Positions 11,348 to 24,430 of a stretch of 64,000 nt of DNA are shown in pieces (the stretch's first letter is position 1; each line of letters starts with the position of its first letter). This stretch comes from Rhynchonema sp. JSB1_4 (taxonomy: Eukaryota > Nematoda > Chromadorea > Monhysterida > Xyalidae): assembly GCA_030248065.1 (NCBI GenBank), contig JASAMV010002585.1, positions 17,195 to 81,194 on the forward strand, given 5' to 3'. The translations under genes and the position numbers were made by a program. The notes under the pieces are model-generated. The model had not been told where the DNA came from, did not search any database, and saw only the letters and a list, made by a program, of their open reading frames with translations.

Positions 11348-14249
11348 ATGAATTTGTTTCTGATAATCTCAGCGCTGATTTTACTCTGGTGCACCCATGT
11401 GTGCAGCTATGCTGATCAATCAAGAAGACCGTTGATGTTTCACAGAAGACGATTGCACATGGCTCGGCCTGGTGTGCCCCCACCCTATCGCTACATTGAA
11501 CGGGTGAAACGCACATTCAAAGAGGTTTGTTGTTGCATTCTCCAACAAATGGGGCCCGGCAGGAGCTGGTCAATTTGGGCACGAACTGATACAGTAGTTC
11601 ACTTTCAGGATTAGGCTTAGCTTAGGCTGCACTCACCCCTATTAACATATTTAGTGTAAGCCTACCTAAGCCTAACAATAAGTGTTGGCCTAAGCCTAAC
11701 TCTGATAGAAAACCTCTGGTCAGGCCCCAATTGTTGATTGTGCAGCCTGCCCAGTTTGTGGCGACGTAATCCGTCTCTCCAGGCATATCCGATTACTAAA
11801 ATAATTTCACCCTGTTTAACTATAGTGAGGCCCACCCATTGTGTGTGACTGATTCAAAAAATCCGCATATGAGAATACGGGAACAACTTTCGCGCTGTTC
11901 TAGAGTTCTGGTGCCAATTGACGTCGAAACAGCATTACACTTTAAAACAGTCACGTCACCAAAGCAGATCCAATCACAAAGTTCGCTGTCAGTCACATTA
12001 CCTAATCTTGGTCCGTTCCAGATGCCCAGCACCGAGTTGGCTCATGTTTCCCCTGTCACCAGCCCAAAACGGCCAGCCCCATTGTTCACCAAACTGCGTT
12101 CCACACGCAATGTCAATAGTGTTCGCATTGAAAACGATGTGCTCGAGAATCACGGACACAAACTCAGGTAATACAGTCTGTCCTCGATAACATACTGACG
12201 AGTAACATAATCGACGAGCAGACCCAGTGTTTATTTTCGCGCGCGCGTACTTACAGTTTGCCCGGTTTACTCACAGGCACAACTCAGAGAAAATATTCAC
12301 CAGTGGATCGGGAGATTAACGGCAGATTATGGACCATAGAATCGTTCAAAAATAGTCGCATAATGCATAGGCAGTACTGTGCATAATCGCAGACTGCAAC
12401 TACGGCATCGCACCGGCATCGACCAACAAGTCGACTTTATCTATCGTCGAGCACCGAGTTTGAACCGAACGCAGCAGAAAATCACCGTCGTTGTCGAATC
12501 GAATGGCACCAATGGTAAGTTTGGCATTTAATTTTGTCTAGTAAGTCCGGTAAATATTTCGCAAAACTTTGCCCTGTCACCATGCGAAGAATAATGACGA
12601 TTAGTTTGCTTTGAAGATCACACTTTCGGTCACGCACGATCACTACAAAATGCTTCACAATAAAGGCGTTGTAAAGAGAGACACCGCATCGACGAAAATG
12701 GCGCAAACATTGAAAAAGACAAAGTTTTTTCATTGAGGTGACCAATGGGCATTCGTGGACGAACATCAATCAGCAGCATGGATGCTGTACGTTGCTGAAC
12801 AATTGGCGTTGAATCCAAACGGACCAGACCAAAATAAGGACCTACCGGACTCAGGCAGGGACCGACAACGACAATTTCCTGCTCAGGTCAGGACCGATCG
12901 CGACTCGGACCAGGTCCCGTCCGGATATACTCAAACCGACAGGGGTGGCTTTTATGTTCAGCCGCCCTCCGCGTCCACGCCGGGGACTACGGTAGGCTAC
13001 AGTAACCCGAATGTGGGTTACGATCGTGGTACTAGCAGTTACACAACGACACCGACAACTACTCAAGGCTACCATGAAACATCGCCCAATAATTATTACA
13101 CTGATGCCCCGACCAAAACAACAACTTTGGTGTACCAAACCCCGAGTTACACCAGCACCCAAGCACCTTATGGGACCAGTTCGACCACCATTCCCACAAC
13201 AACAACAGCTTATCTACCACGAACTACCGTGACCCAAGATCCGTATGGAGTACCGTCTCCAACAAATACCATACCACCAAATACGCCAGGTTACGGTAGC
13301 CCTCTGAGTCCCACCGCAAGCAGTTACGATACCGTTACAATAATCCCGGAGTCGACGCCGGGGCCACGTCCTCCTACGAATGAATACAATGTTGCACCAA
13401 ACGGAGGCTATCACGGTGTCGCTGTGTTACCTCCAATTCCTCATAATTCACGGGGTCATTACAGCCCCTATGCAAAACGCAGCGATAATGGCCGAATATT
13501 CGGACCGCCTATCAGACCTGGTTAGTTCGAATTACTTGGCCATTTTCGCTTTTTAATTTCCGGTCTAAATGACTTTTTAAATTATACGTCTTCCTTGAAG
13601 AATGGTATCAAACTGGTAATCGGTCAGATTCGAATGGGTGGTGAACATCATCGGCTGGTCCTGTGATATTGAAAATACCGGTAATATCATACCTGCGTAG
13701 GAATTACGTATGAAACAGTGCTATCATTAGCAAAGATATAAGGCCACCGCAAGACTTTGGCCGATCATGAAGATTGATAAGCCAGTCGCTTCAGACCAAA
13801 TTCACAACGTCCAAAATTTCCATCGCGCCCGTCGTGTCGTCCCGCCGTCAGCTTCCGAACGACAAGACAGAATAGCACACAATCTGGGTGGGTGGTTTTC
13901 GCCTTCCCTTGTTCTTTCATTTTTATTTGCGTGTCCCTAACAGTCCACCCACTCACTTGACGATCGCCACAGACGCTTTTTCGCATGACTGAATGCAGTA
14001 AGCAAGACATAAAAGGCTATAGATTGGGCATCAAACTGTCGGCAACCACATAAATTCAACACAACATATAGTGTTATCGTCACACAAAGCGGCTGCACGG
14101 TCTTTGAAACATCAGGTACCCAATCGTCGTGGTATCCGTGGTCTGTATGGGGCCCATGCAATCAACACAAACAACAGATGCGCTTCAGACGCTGTCGCCC
14201 TGGGCAGAAGTGTGAGGGAAGCAAAGTGGAACGACAATCATGTGCTTGA
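11348..14249 (+). CDS. Secreted Thr/Pro-rich protein with C-terminal thrombospondin type-1 repeat
   Basis: Six exons fit in phase: 11348-11524, 12022-12167, 12393-12514, 12738-13520, 13795-13887, 14116-14249 (484 residues). Residues 1-22 form a signal peptide (LFLIISALILLWC). Then come a basic segment with RRR and VKR sites and an N-glycosylation sequon (NGT) in exon 3. A roughly 250-residue Thr/Pro/Tyr/Gly-rich exon follows. The last exon encodes WYPWSVWGPC, then RFRRC, KC and SC: the WxxWxxW and Arg layers of a TSP1 domain, with only four cysteines because the usual CSxTCG cysteine is absent. Such domains bind glycans or matrix partners; here that is inference. The weakest splice site is the exon 4 acceptor (TTGAG). 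No orthologue recognised. Confidence 0.8.
11609..11703. repeat. Interstitial TTAGGC-like repeats in TSR gene intron 1
   Basis: Degenerate TTAGGC units on the left face GCCTAA units on the right, making a loose inverted arrangement. The unit matches the nematode telomere hexamer. It is far too degenerate and short to be a telomere. Confidence 0.65.
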
Positions 14250-14477
14250 AGAAATATGGAATTTCAGATCTTAATTTTCATAATCTGTTGCTCTACTATA
14301 ACGAATGTATCTGCTTTTCAACTACGCACAAACGTTTTAGTTTTCAAAAATACTTTGCACATGGAGCCTTGCTGTCAATTGGTGGAGGTATACTGCATTT
14401 CATTCTTTATTTCATTCATTGTTTCGGTTCATTAAAGGAACTGGTGATAAAAGTGCATTTCTAAAATTTCTACGGCT

Positions 14478-14483
14478 AATAAA
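14478..14483 (+). promoter_or_regulatory. Possible polyadenylation signal AATAAA for TSR gene
   Basis: A canonical AATAAA lies 229 bases after the TSR-gene stop and 147 bases before the stop of the convergent LRR gene, so it would give a short 3' UTR without running into the neighbour. The hexamer is common in AT-rich DNA, so support is modest. Confidence 0.35.
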
Positions 14484-14629
14484 CACGGAATGACTGAATC
14501 TATGTTAATCTGTACACCAATGCAATCTCAAAAAAATGATGAACAAACATCAGACAGAGTAAACAATTATAATACATACAGCACCTGTACACAAAATGCA
14601 TGGTAAAAATTATGATGTCTAGATTTGGA

Positions 14630-17600
14630 TCATCGTAGCAAATAAAATAAGCTGCACAGGCAAATCAAAAAAGTCATAGTACTACAACACCGCCTGTGCA
14701 TAGGTGCCCTTTTCGACTGTCCCAAAAGCAAACATTCGTCCAGCATTTCTTGCGGTATCATGTCGAGCGATCGGTCCTTGAGCACTTTTGGTTCGCTGCA
14801 GTAATTGTCGCGTAGCAAATTGGTGGGCAGGGTTTTCCTGCGAGTAGGGATATTAAATATTGAAAAATGTCAACCAATAGATTATTAATGTTGGGCCTAT
14901 AAGGCAGGTTTTTGAGAAACTGTGAAAATCCAAGAACTTCGCCTCGTCCTTGCCCGCTGGTTTCAACTGCTTTGTGCTATGTTCTCAATTTTGAACGTTC
15001 TCCAGCAAACGACAATGGTTGACAAAGTCAAGTCTCGTCAGTGTCAAGGCACCAGCAACGACTGCTTGAGAACAGGAGCCTCAAGAGACCGAACTTTTCC
15101 CTGTGAGAAAAGCCCCTTATGTGTTATGACAAAAAGCAAAATGAAAAGTTAGGCCCCGGCCTAAAACCGAAATCCAAACCTGAACGCAACAACCCAACCT
15201 GAATTCAGGTGCGAGCATCCACAGATTCTTACAGCTGCAGTCGAGTCGATTGTGCACGAACTGCACTTTGTTCTTGTCCTCAACAGGGACAAAATCGAAA
15301 AAGTTTCTCTCGACCCGTTGAATGTCGTTGTTTCGTACGATCAACTTGCCAACGTTTCGAATGCCAACGAACGCCTTGCGCTTCAACTTTTGAATATCAC
15401 AGTCTGCAAATAAATCAAGTAAAGTACATAATTGTTTCTTCAGTCAGTTTGGTCAGTCAAACTTGAGAATCAGAATGGTTATAGCACTCAAAAATAGCCG
15501 GTGGAGTTTACCTATGAGAATATACTCATTCCTGAATTAATATACCTACCCTTAGTGTCAGTCACCAGGTGGATGGACGTCACCATAAACAGCGCATGAG
15601 CACTGCCTTTGAGACACGTAATTTTAATCCAGAAAATTCCAACGAACCAATTATCTGAATTTCCTCCACCACAAACATGCCACTGAACGCATTCGGATGC
15701 ACGATGCCGAGGTTTGACTTTTTGATGAGAATCGTCGACACATACCGTAATCCTTTGAATGTCAACGGCTGGACACCGCCGGTTCTGGCAGCTTGCCAAC
15801 GCGAAATGTGCAGATGGTGGAGTTGCGTGAAGTTATCGAATGCCTATATGCGGATGAAACATCAGCTGACTGGTCAGAGCGTTTGTGAACCAAAGAAAAT
15901 CAGTTTCCGACCTGCGGCTGAATGGTTTGCAGATTTGGCGGGAAATTTAAACGCTGCAGATTGTACATGCCCGAAAAAGCGTGTTTGTGCACCATTCGGA
16001 TTGGGTTCTGACCGAAGTAGATCTCGCGGATACCACGTGTGTCCGAAAACACATAACCTTCTAGGTCCGAGATACTGTTGTCGCCTGGAATTTGAAATGG
16101 CCGAGGCTGAGTGCTCTTGGAACTACTACCTTGCACCGGTGGTGACCTAGTCTGCCGCTTAGTTTGCACCGAAATGTCGAAACGGGCGCCGCTGACTTAT
16201 GACATATTTCCTTTGAAGCAAGCACAGTTCGGGCCTGATACATCAAAACTATTGGATGAGTTTGCGACTCACGATGTCTCATCCGTCTTGCTCACAAATT
16301 TTCAGATCGTAACTTTCGTTGCTGACATAGGGTATCTGCATGTACGACACAATCGTATCAGAAGGTGATTTTGAGTATGTTTTCTGCACATAACGTATCC
16401 AGGAAACCGCTGTCTCCTGCATCATGCAGCAAACAAATGAGTGGGTAACACACAATGGGCATGTGGCCTTGAAGTATCAGGCAAACCGGTGTCCTGTGAT
16501 TGTTTGCACACTGAACAAAAACATGTAATTGCCGTCTCAATCGATTACGCGTGGATTTAATCCAAAATTTATAGCATTAGCTACGACCTGAAACATAGCG
16601 AGCAAGAAGATATACTCTTGAAACACTCTGTATTTTATTGACACAATAAAAAGGGTTGTCAGTGACGTACCCAAGTAAATAGACAACGATCCGTCAGCAT
16701 GGATGCCGCCGAGTGCACCCTCGGTAAGTTTGGTTAGACGCGGATTTTGGCGGATTGCAAGCACCTGCAAATTGTGAATGAACGAAAACAAGTCATGAAA
16801 ATTGTCTGAAGAAGGATACTGTTCTATCGCCAACAGAATGACACACCCAAAAATGACAAGTTGGTGTGGTGTCCGTGTCATAATAAACAAGCATAAAAAG
16901 GACAGATTTGTGCCATGTAGCGCAAAACAGAAGCGAGTTGTATGACGAGCGCCTGCTCGTTCACAAACTATGTAAGTGGTGCACAGTATCATTGCCCCAT
17001 TTAGAGGAAGTGTCCCTGATCGTGGAGTCCCAAACCTACCCTGAGTTCATTCAGTCCCCTAAACGTGAACGGCTCGATCTTTGTCAGAGATTTGTGATCG
17101 GTGAGAATCAATTTGCTCAGATTACGATATCGCCTGAATTGATTGGGATTCAGCTGGGTGAACGGACATGAGGATACGGTCAGTTCGCGCAGATTGATGG
17201 GCAGAAGTTGGGGTACGTCACGCACTTCACTGTTGCACGTGCAGTCGGCCTGCAAATGGGATATGCGTGTTGGCCATCAAATGTGAGATTAGAAATGGCG
17301 GTACGGCGACCCGGACGGAATCCATGTATACTCTGGCAATTCTTTTGGGAGAAACTTTTCAACCGCGTTGCCTGATCCGTCAAGCTCATCATGCGTGCAC
17401 TGGCTACGAAAGTCACGTGACCGCTACAGCCAGTGCACGCGTCATGCGCTTTACGGATCAGGCAACGCGTTTGAAAAGTTTCTCCCAAAAGAATTGTCAG
17501 AGTATACCTGTAAGCAGCGGTTATATGTAGGCCAGTTTACAGCATTTTTTGAAACATTGACCTAACCAGCGATCAGTACAGTGATGGTGTGCCAACCCAT

Positions 17601-17875
17601 AAACAATCCATGAGCATGATAAATAGCGCTGTGCCCTGGTAAACGCCAGGTCCAAACCGCCACCCGGTGCGGGCTGTTCTATAGTACGGTTGTAAGCTAA
17701 AATTCTGCACAGATCATCGTACAAAATCACCCGTACCCGAGCACAGCAACAAACCCACATTATAATCATCGAAGCACATGCATCCAATGGGGCATTCCAC
17801 CCTAATTGCCTTTGCCGGTTCCACCCGTAGTGGTGCACAGGACAACGCCAACACCAGCACCAGAAACGGCGGCAT
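14630..17875 (-). CDS. Extracellular leucine-rich-repeat protein, possibly GPI-anchored
   Basis: Seven exons (genomic, 5' to 3'): 17875-17759, 17249-17040, 16764-16671, 16084-15912, 15843-15648, 15403-15199, 14837-14630; 400 residues, all phases fit. Residues 1-24 are a signal peptide (PPFLVLVLALSC). A cysteine-rich LRRNT cap follows (CPIGCMC...CTC...VPQLLP). Next come about seven leucine-rich repeats, recognisable as F.GL..L..L....N units such as PFTFRGLNEL, HAFSGMYNLQRL and KAFVGIRNVGKL. An LRRCT cap (NRLDCSCKNLWML...CSEP...EC) closes the domain. The last 16 residues are hydrophobic (FLICLCSLFYLL), so a GPI-anchor signal is more likely than a full TM plus cytoplasmic tail. Architecture fits LRR-only adhesion or receptor proteins; the partner is unknown. 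Convergent with the TSR gene. Confidence 0.88.
17327..17506. mobile_element. MITE-like inverted repeat in LRR gene intron 1
   Basis: Two arms of about 70 bases are near-perfect reverse complements (CTCTGGCAATTCTTTTGGGA on the left, its complement ending CAGAGTATA on the right) around a short loop. TATA sits at both ends, compatible with a TA target duplication of a Tc1/mariner-type MITE. Confidence 0.65.
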
Positions 17876-18087
17876 AGCTGCGATTACGATCGTTATTATT
17901 TTTCACATTGTGTTATTTTGGGGTTTTCACTGATGTATACCTTTGGAAGTTACTTAGTAACTCCTGCTATTTTTTGTTGATTCTGCAATGCAATTTTTTC
18001 AGAGGTTCTCCATATTGAAAACGAGCATTTACCAAAAAAAACGGCAAAAAAAGAGGTGAGAGAGAATGAAAAACGTTTTTGGCTAAC

Positions 18088-18462
18088 CTAATGTTCTGAC
18101 AGCAAATCACAAAAAACCTCAGCTGTGGGCGCCAATGGCTGAGAAACAACAAAACCGTAGCTTATTCCAAGTGAGTCCTTGAGTTTTAGCACCTGTTTCA
18201 TTTGATGGATACTCTGACACAAGGTTGGAAAATCAATCGCACATTGTGAGAGTTGACACACGATGTCAATAGAGCGAACAGAAAGTTGTAAATTTCTGGT
18301 GGTTTGTGCCACGGGGAGTTTTTTGCACAAAAAGGATAAGATGACCAAGTTTTTGTTCAAACTGTTATCCTGTTCGCTTGGTATATGTAGAATCATACAG
18401 TCTGGTCCAGAGCTAACTGTGTTACGTTTCAGCGCGTGAAATGATGCCATCGTTTGACACAA
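18088..18462 (-). CDS. Uncharacterised open frame (124 codons), doubtful
   Basis: A continuous frame begins with Met codons (an in-frame second Met at codon 5) and ends at TAG. It has mixed composition and no low complexity, signal peptide or TM. It lies upstream of the LRR gene on the same strand. No domain or family was recognised and no flanking exons could be tied to it. It may be a small intronless gene, one exon of a larger gene, or chance in AT-balanced DNA. Confidence 0.28.
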   Translation of the reverse strand: MCQTMASFHALKRNTVSSGPDCMILHIPSEQDNSLNKNLVILSFLCKKLPVAQTTRNLQLSVRSIDIVCQLSQCAIDFPTLCQSIHQMKQVLKLKDSLGISYGFVVSQPLAPTAEVFCDLLSEH

Positions 18463-19435
18463 TTTTTATCTCAAAAATCAGATTTTGTTATCTTATCAAT
18501 TAGAAAAACAAAAGCCCCTCACAGCATTAAAAACAAGGAGAGAAGAGAACAGCAAATAAAACTGTACCAAATTCCGGAAAAGAAATCGAATCAAACCAGT
18601 AAACATCTAAACAGGAAATGTAAGCAAGCGAAACAAGCTCTTTCTGACACATAACAGACTGCTTACATACTTTAGACTCACTGACAGTAAACGTCACCAC
18701 AAAAGCGTCAGTTGAAACCAAAGGTAGATCGAGTAGAAAGAGGTAACCCTAAAGTACTAAACCAACTTTTGTGCGGCTGGGCCGCAACCACAAAAGAACC
18801 GATTTGGAGGTTTCGTTCCCTTGGGGATCTGTAGAAATGCGCCGAAGTATACTCAACTTTGAAAATAATGATTTTCGAAAGCGCAGTCTGTGTCGTATAA
18901 AGTGAACAGCGGGCTGTATAACACGTACAGTAGGGGGTGACAGCTGCTGTCTGCATTGTTTGAAAGTTCGAATCTAAGGGTGTGAAACTGAGACAAGATA
19001 TGGTGAAGCACAAGATTTTTTCCACGCTTGTGTCAGGCAAGTGAGGCCAAGGCTGAAAAATGGTCCTTTCATGTCACAGAGTAACTAAAAAATGCCCAGG
19101 TTCCTTATTATGACCGTAGTGGCCAAAAAGTTCCAACTAAGGTTACGCAATGTATAATGCCGCGCCTGGGAAGCCCAAAAGCAGCCCAAGCAGGAAAGTG
19201 CGCCAAGAGCACAATAATGACCTGCGAAGTGAAGTTGGGCTTTTTATTGTTATGCGCGGTTGGTGCTTGTGTTTATAAGTGACCAACTAAACGTGAATAA
19301 AGCATTCTTGAGTAAGTAGTCCGAATTCAGAGCGAGTTTCCACTACTATATCCAGTTCAGGTTCACCTAAACAACTGCAGTGGACGGACTTTGGTTGTGA
19401 CTTCAAAGGTAAATGATTTAATCACAGCCCGTGCT

Positions 19436-22130
19436 GCACTGATTACCTCCGAGGAAAATGCGAAAATTATTTGAAGCACTTTACTCTTATCCACATAAAA
19501 ACAACTGTTTACTCGAAAGCCACTCATTATGTTACAGCAGAGCAGCCAGCAATAGGCATTCCACTTTATTTTGATGTGTTTGCCTTACGAGCTGTCGTAA
19601 TGGAGCCAAACGAGTTTTTTTGTAATCTTCGAATAGGTGTCACACAACACAAAGTTTCTCGAAACCCAAATGTATGTACTGTACTTCAAAAGTTTCAGAT
19701 CGTCTTGTTTGGGTGGCTTAGTGGTTATTTCTAGCGTGTACATTTTTATTCAATATATGAACATGTAAACCTTTCATTTCACTTTCATTTGTGGTTTGGC
19801 ACCAAACATAAAGAAGACAGAGCGTATTTTAACTTTGGCCAGCCATACATACTTATATGTAGGTGAGCTACCGAACAGACAAGCCAAGCCAAAAACGCTC
19901 CCGGGCACCGGGCCAGGCACCGAAAACATCCAAGTGCCGGAATTAAAATTTGATCGCATGCTTGGTAAATTATGGTAAACACTCTGGGGCTTTTGCCATC
20001 GGGCTCTAAAGAGAGCAGCGGATTGTAGATTATTGCTTGGTCCGTAGTTTTAGCACAAAGCGCAGTTTAGTCAGCGCATTTTCTTTTATAGTTGAAATAG
20101 CTTATTTCCGGGAGTCTGAAACTGCTCTTCCTTCTGACAAAGGGATTTCAAGAAATGGGTTCAAAGGATCATGTTACAACGCATAGGATGTCGCGTAAGC
20201 ATGTGGATTGACTTTTCTTTGAGAGAAAACCTCAGAAGTGTCGTAATAAAAGTGCTGACACTGATGTCGTGCTACTCTATGCACCCGTTGAAGTTTTTGT
20301 CTATTTGGACCACAGTAACAAAAGACAGTATACCATCAAACGGAAGACAATTTTTGAGCGGCATAGTGACCATAAGCTGTCATTATCAGGAGCGTTTCAG
20401 CGAATGATCACAAAACCACCCTGTAACCGAGCAGAGCATGAAAAACTGAAAAAAATGTGGTCAGCAGAGCTTACAAGCCTGCTGTAGACCGGAAAGGAAT
20501 AGAACCACGCGATTATTATGAGCTTTGGCACGCACGCCTCTGCAGAACAGGTTTTTTTCTTTTTTTTGCGATCGGGCTGTTTTTTATTCGAGATACAGTG
20601 GTATGCTTTATGACAGTTTTCCGGATCTGGGTAATGGTTCTGACACGCACGCATTTCAGTTCTAATGTTTAATCGTGGCACCACATGCCATGTGTGGACC
20701 GCAGTTACCGTCTACCATCTTTATAGTGGCACAATAGGAAATTGTCGTCAAATTGTCATTGACGTTTTCGGTCATGACCAGGCATCACAAAATCATACAG
20801 TTTGGAGATGTGCCAGAGCTAGTGCTAGAGATGGCTATCGATAGAATGCACCATGTCGATTTTGGCAAGGTTGTATTTGTAACTACATATATGTACTGTT
20901 GCAAAAATTTAACACAAAAAACGACTTGTGAATGAAGTCGTATATGGCAATTTTGTTCTTTCCGAGAGCGAAGGTCATTATAAAGAGGACAGAATGTACA
21001 ATTCAGGCAGAACAAACAAATGTGAACTCCGCCATTCCTCAATTGCAATAATAAAACGGTTTTGTTGCCTAAAGCAAACGCGTCAAAGCAGATTGATCCA
21101 AAATAAGAAGCTTGAAGATAAGAAATTATTCGAAGCATTATAGGTATATGTACATAATGTATATATATTGAATTGTGTGATATCGTAATGCTGCACGAGC
21201 GCCGAAGTAATGAAACCATTATATGGCCATTCTGAACAAAAGATAACGCTTTCTGAAAATGTCCTTTGGGGGATCAAGAGGAAATAATCATGTTGAGCTC
21301 GCGTTTGGAGGAGAATGGTTCATGCTAAGTTACAGTGCAGCCCCAATAAATACAATTCTCAGTGACCAATGCGTGCCCGAAAACCAATAAGCTGACTGCT
21401 CAAGTGGAATAAGATTTCGTGGGGTGCTGAAATTGCGCCCCGCGGGGAACAATAACTTTGGGCGTTTCGGTATTAATTCTCAGCCCCTTTGCTAAAATGT
21501 CTTGAAAGATTTCAGCAGTTATGCGCAATAGGACCTCTTTGCTTTAGTCCTGGGCAGAAATTATATTCGTCGAAATATTAAAATTTACGCAACAGAAATG
21601 TTTTTGTTGCACAAGTTCAAAGACCATGGCCGAGCTTTTATCAATGGGGTCTCTAGCCACCGACTCTGCAAAACTTTTTGTCGAAATTCGCTCACCCAAA
21701 AAGACATAATGAGCACTTGTTCGTCCCTAAAGACAGTCGTACGCTGTGTTGCACAATATTCAAACATGAAAACGGCATTTTCACAAAAATTTGCTTTGTT
21801 TTGTTTCTGTTTTATGGTTTGACAAAAGCTGATGACTTGGGACAGGGGCGCGGCATGTGTTTGAAACGATGCAATGAACCAGTATACGGTCACCATTCGA
21901 TATAGTCCATATTCGCTATAGTAATACTTGTCGTCGTGTCCCATAGTTTCTCTCGCATCCCGTTGATGCGACTACATGTATCGGACAGTGACCAGTTGGG
22001 AACCTCACCAAGTGCCGAAAAAAGCTCCAGATTACCTACGATTGGCAAAAAAGTGTCTGTCTTGACCGCACATTATGTCACCTTGGACTCAAAGAGCAGC
22101 AATACTAAGGAAAGCAAGAACAAGAAGTAA
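19436..22130 (+). pseudogene. Cluster of coding-like segments, unknown protein, possibly decayed
   Basis: Several plus-strand stretches look coding but I could not chain them into one clean model. 19436-19670 has an acceptor CACAG and donor AAT|GTATGT. 20237-20487 ends in a stop, with a second coding-like frame (AVDRKGIEPRDYYELWHARL) continuing past it as if frameshifted. 20782-20870 encodes HHKIIQFGDVPELVLEMA with donor AAG|GTTGTA. 20938-21143 contains YGNFVLSESEGHYKEDRMY. 21678-21905 and 21985-22130 follow, the last ending NTKESKNKK. The first segment begins CCTDYLRGKC, loosely like a CCCH finger, but the third Cys is missing. Either a real gene with unresolved introns or a degenerate copy. 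Confidence 0.3.
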
Positions 22131-24430
22131 AAAGAATACCGCACCCACAAGCACTGATGCCATGGTCATGGACTTTTCCATTACCGCTTTCTGTGCGTGG
22201 CTGCCTTTCTCACACCATCACTGAATCGTGTAAAAAACGCCTACGCTTGATAGATTCTGCAGCAAAAGTTCCACAGGTCGAAAGGTTCAGGCCCTGTATG
22301 GTAGCGTACTTTGAACTTATTCCGTTTCATGCGGTAATGCACCACAACAAAGTGTATGCGGCCTGAACACCAATACCTAAGCTAATGTCTTGTGGGAAAT
22401 AATGCATGTGTCGGCTTTCTGGCTCATTCGGATACGGTCATGTCATGATGGTTTGTAAGCAAGATACAGATTGCTGGGTACCTTTATACAGATGAGGTCA
22501 TTTGACCCTTCGCAAGGTCAAAATCTGAGCTGGTACTCTTGTTGGATGCACTATGAGATCATGCAGCATAAACAGCACAGTGTCCAACCAGGTTTATATG
22601 AGCTGTTAATCACGCTATAAACCACGCAACGCCTGGTACCCCAGTATGGAATAGGGGTCAGGGCGGGGGTTAAGACTACGGAAGGCTACTTCATCGAAGG
22701 TTCATGATCATGTTTGGTTTAGTGTTCGATAAGGTGCTTTGAATGGCAACATGGGGCAAATGGGTGCAGCCACGAGGTAATTTGAATGTCAAACGTGCAC
22801 TGTGGGCATACTGACCATGTGAAGAAATTGAAGCTTCGTGACCAAGTCCAAAACACGGCTGCTGGACCCCCGCACTGGAAATAACGTCTTTGGGTACGGG
22901 TAGGGCTCGTGTCAGGCGGTGGGTTTGGCTTGTTCTATGGCATAGGTTTCGGCGTATGGTTGCCTTATATATAAGCATGCAAGCCTAAGCCTGACCCCAA
23001 GCCTAAATGTAGATCCAAGCCTAACAACAGACCTAGGCCACCGTCCAGCGCGAGCTCCACTATTTGTTGTACTCGTCTTTGCACTGACTCATGCTCTTTG
23101 CAGGGGAACTTTGTTTGATTCGAACTTTATTTGCGAATTGCGATCATTGAGAAAATTTACATTCATTCATCGTATGTCGGAGATACTGGCACGCCTCTTG
23201 GATTTCTGTGTCTCTTGACGCTGCGCACAGCCCACGTAACTTTAGCATTCTTTCACGGTCTATGAATGACCACGGGGAAAATTTGGCTAAAATATCCAAA
23301 ACCAAAAAAACTTCCATACATATCTTTATGCATACCCATTAGGGGAATAATATATTTTGAAACACAAATACATAACGGAGACCGTACTGTATACATAATG
23401 TATGCAGACGGAAAAGAAATGCACACACGTACATATACCGATATTATAAAGTATCCGAAAAAATAGTATCATCATGATAATAAGCACAATTATAAGAGAA
23501 TGCAGCGTTGAATTATGATCACAACATCAGTATTATATCATAATAAATAATGAAACAATGATGTAAGTAAAATATTAGCTCAGCACTATGAACAAAGCAA
23601 TTCAAAATCAACAGATTCCATAAGTTTTGTATAATTTGAAAGTGCAGGGCCGAAGAAAACTGCACCCAAGAGAAGTGCAAAAAAAACCTATGGAAGTAGG
23701 AATTAAAGGAAAATGAACGAAACATAGCCTTTTTCATTCAGGATTAAAGAAGCTCAGAAACTGAGGGTGAACAAAGTTTCGCTCTGAAAAATCTATTGAA
23801 ACAACGTGTGCAAAAATTACGAAAAACAGTGACGCTTTACAGTCACACACGAGGTCATTGACCTACAAACTTATGCAGAAAGGCTTGTTTCTTGGAAAAT
23901 GAACACAAATAATGCAGTGAATGCAACTAATTAACAACGATAAAAAAGCTAAACTGAATTGCAATAACGATAGGAAATAAACGTGCCAAGTTATAGGAAT
24001 TCATAATGATTATTACACGTCGTTAATATCAGCATAATAATGTAGAAGCGCCAAAAGATACAAACAAAGAAATAATGACATTCAGCTTGCATAAGAGTCA
24101 ACTTTGATCATATAACACAGCGGTCACAAACCACAACTCGGGGAAACAGTTTTGTATAATGCTGTAACTGCCTTGGTGAAATTCAAGAAACACGAAACAT
24201 TGTACATAAAATTCGCGAAAAATATAATAACTCCAAAGACAGCGACACCAACCGAAAACGGACACCGAAGGCTTCAGTTCCTAGCTGCAAAGACGGAGAA
24301 AGAGAGCATTTCCAATGAGGAAAAACAATAGCCCCTGGCAACTGTACAATTCAGCAAACAAAGCAAGAACGAAAATTATGACACTTGGGAAATTTGTCCG
24401 GATATCTTTTGTTCTTATGAAATATTAACA
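22131..24430. other. Gene-poor AT-rich intergenic DNA with TTAGGC-like remnants
   Basis: No supported gene. 22979-23040 holds four or more degenerate GCCTAA units. From about 23450 to 24430 the DNA is AT-rich with stops in all frames. It lies downstream of the SNX27 stop and should include its 3' UTR. Confidence 0.45.

Noticed and set aside
11609..11703. True telomere or chromosome end
   Set aside because: The TTAGGC units are few, degenerate and inside an intron, so they are interstitial remnants.
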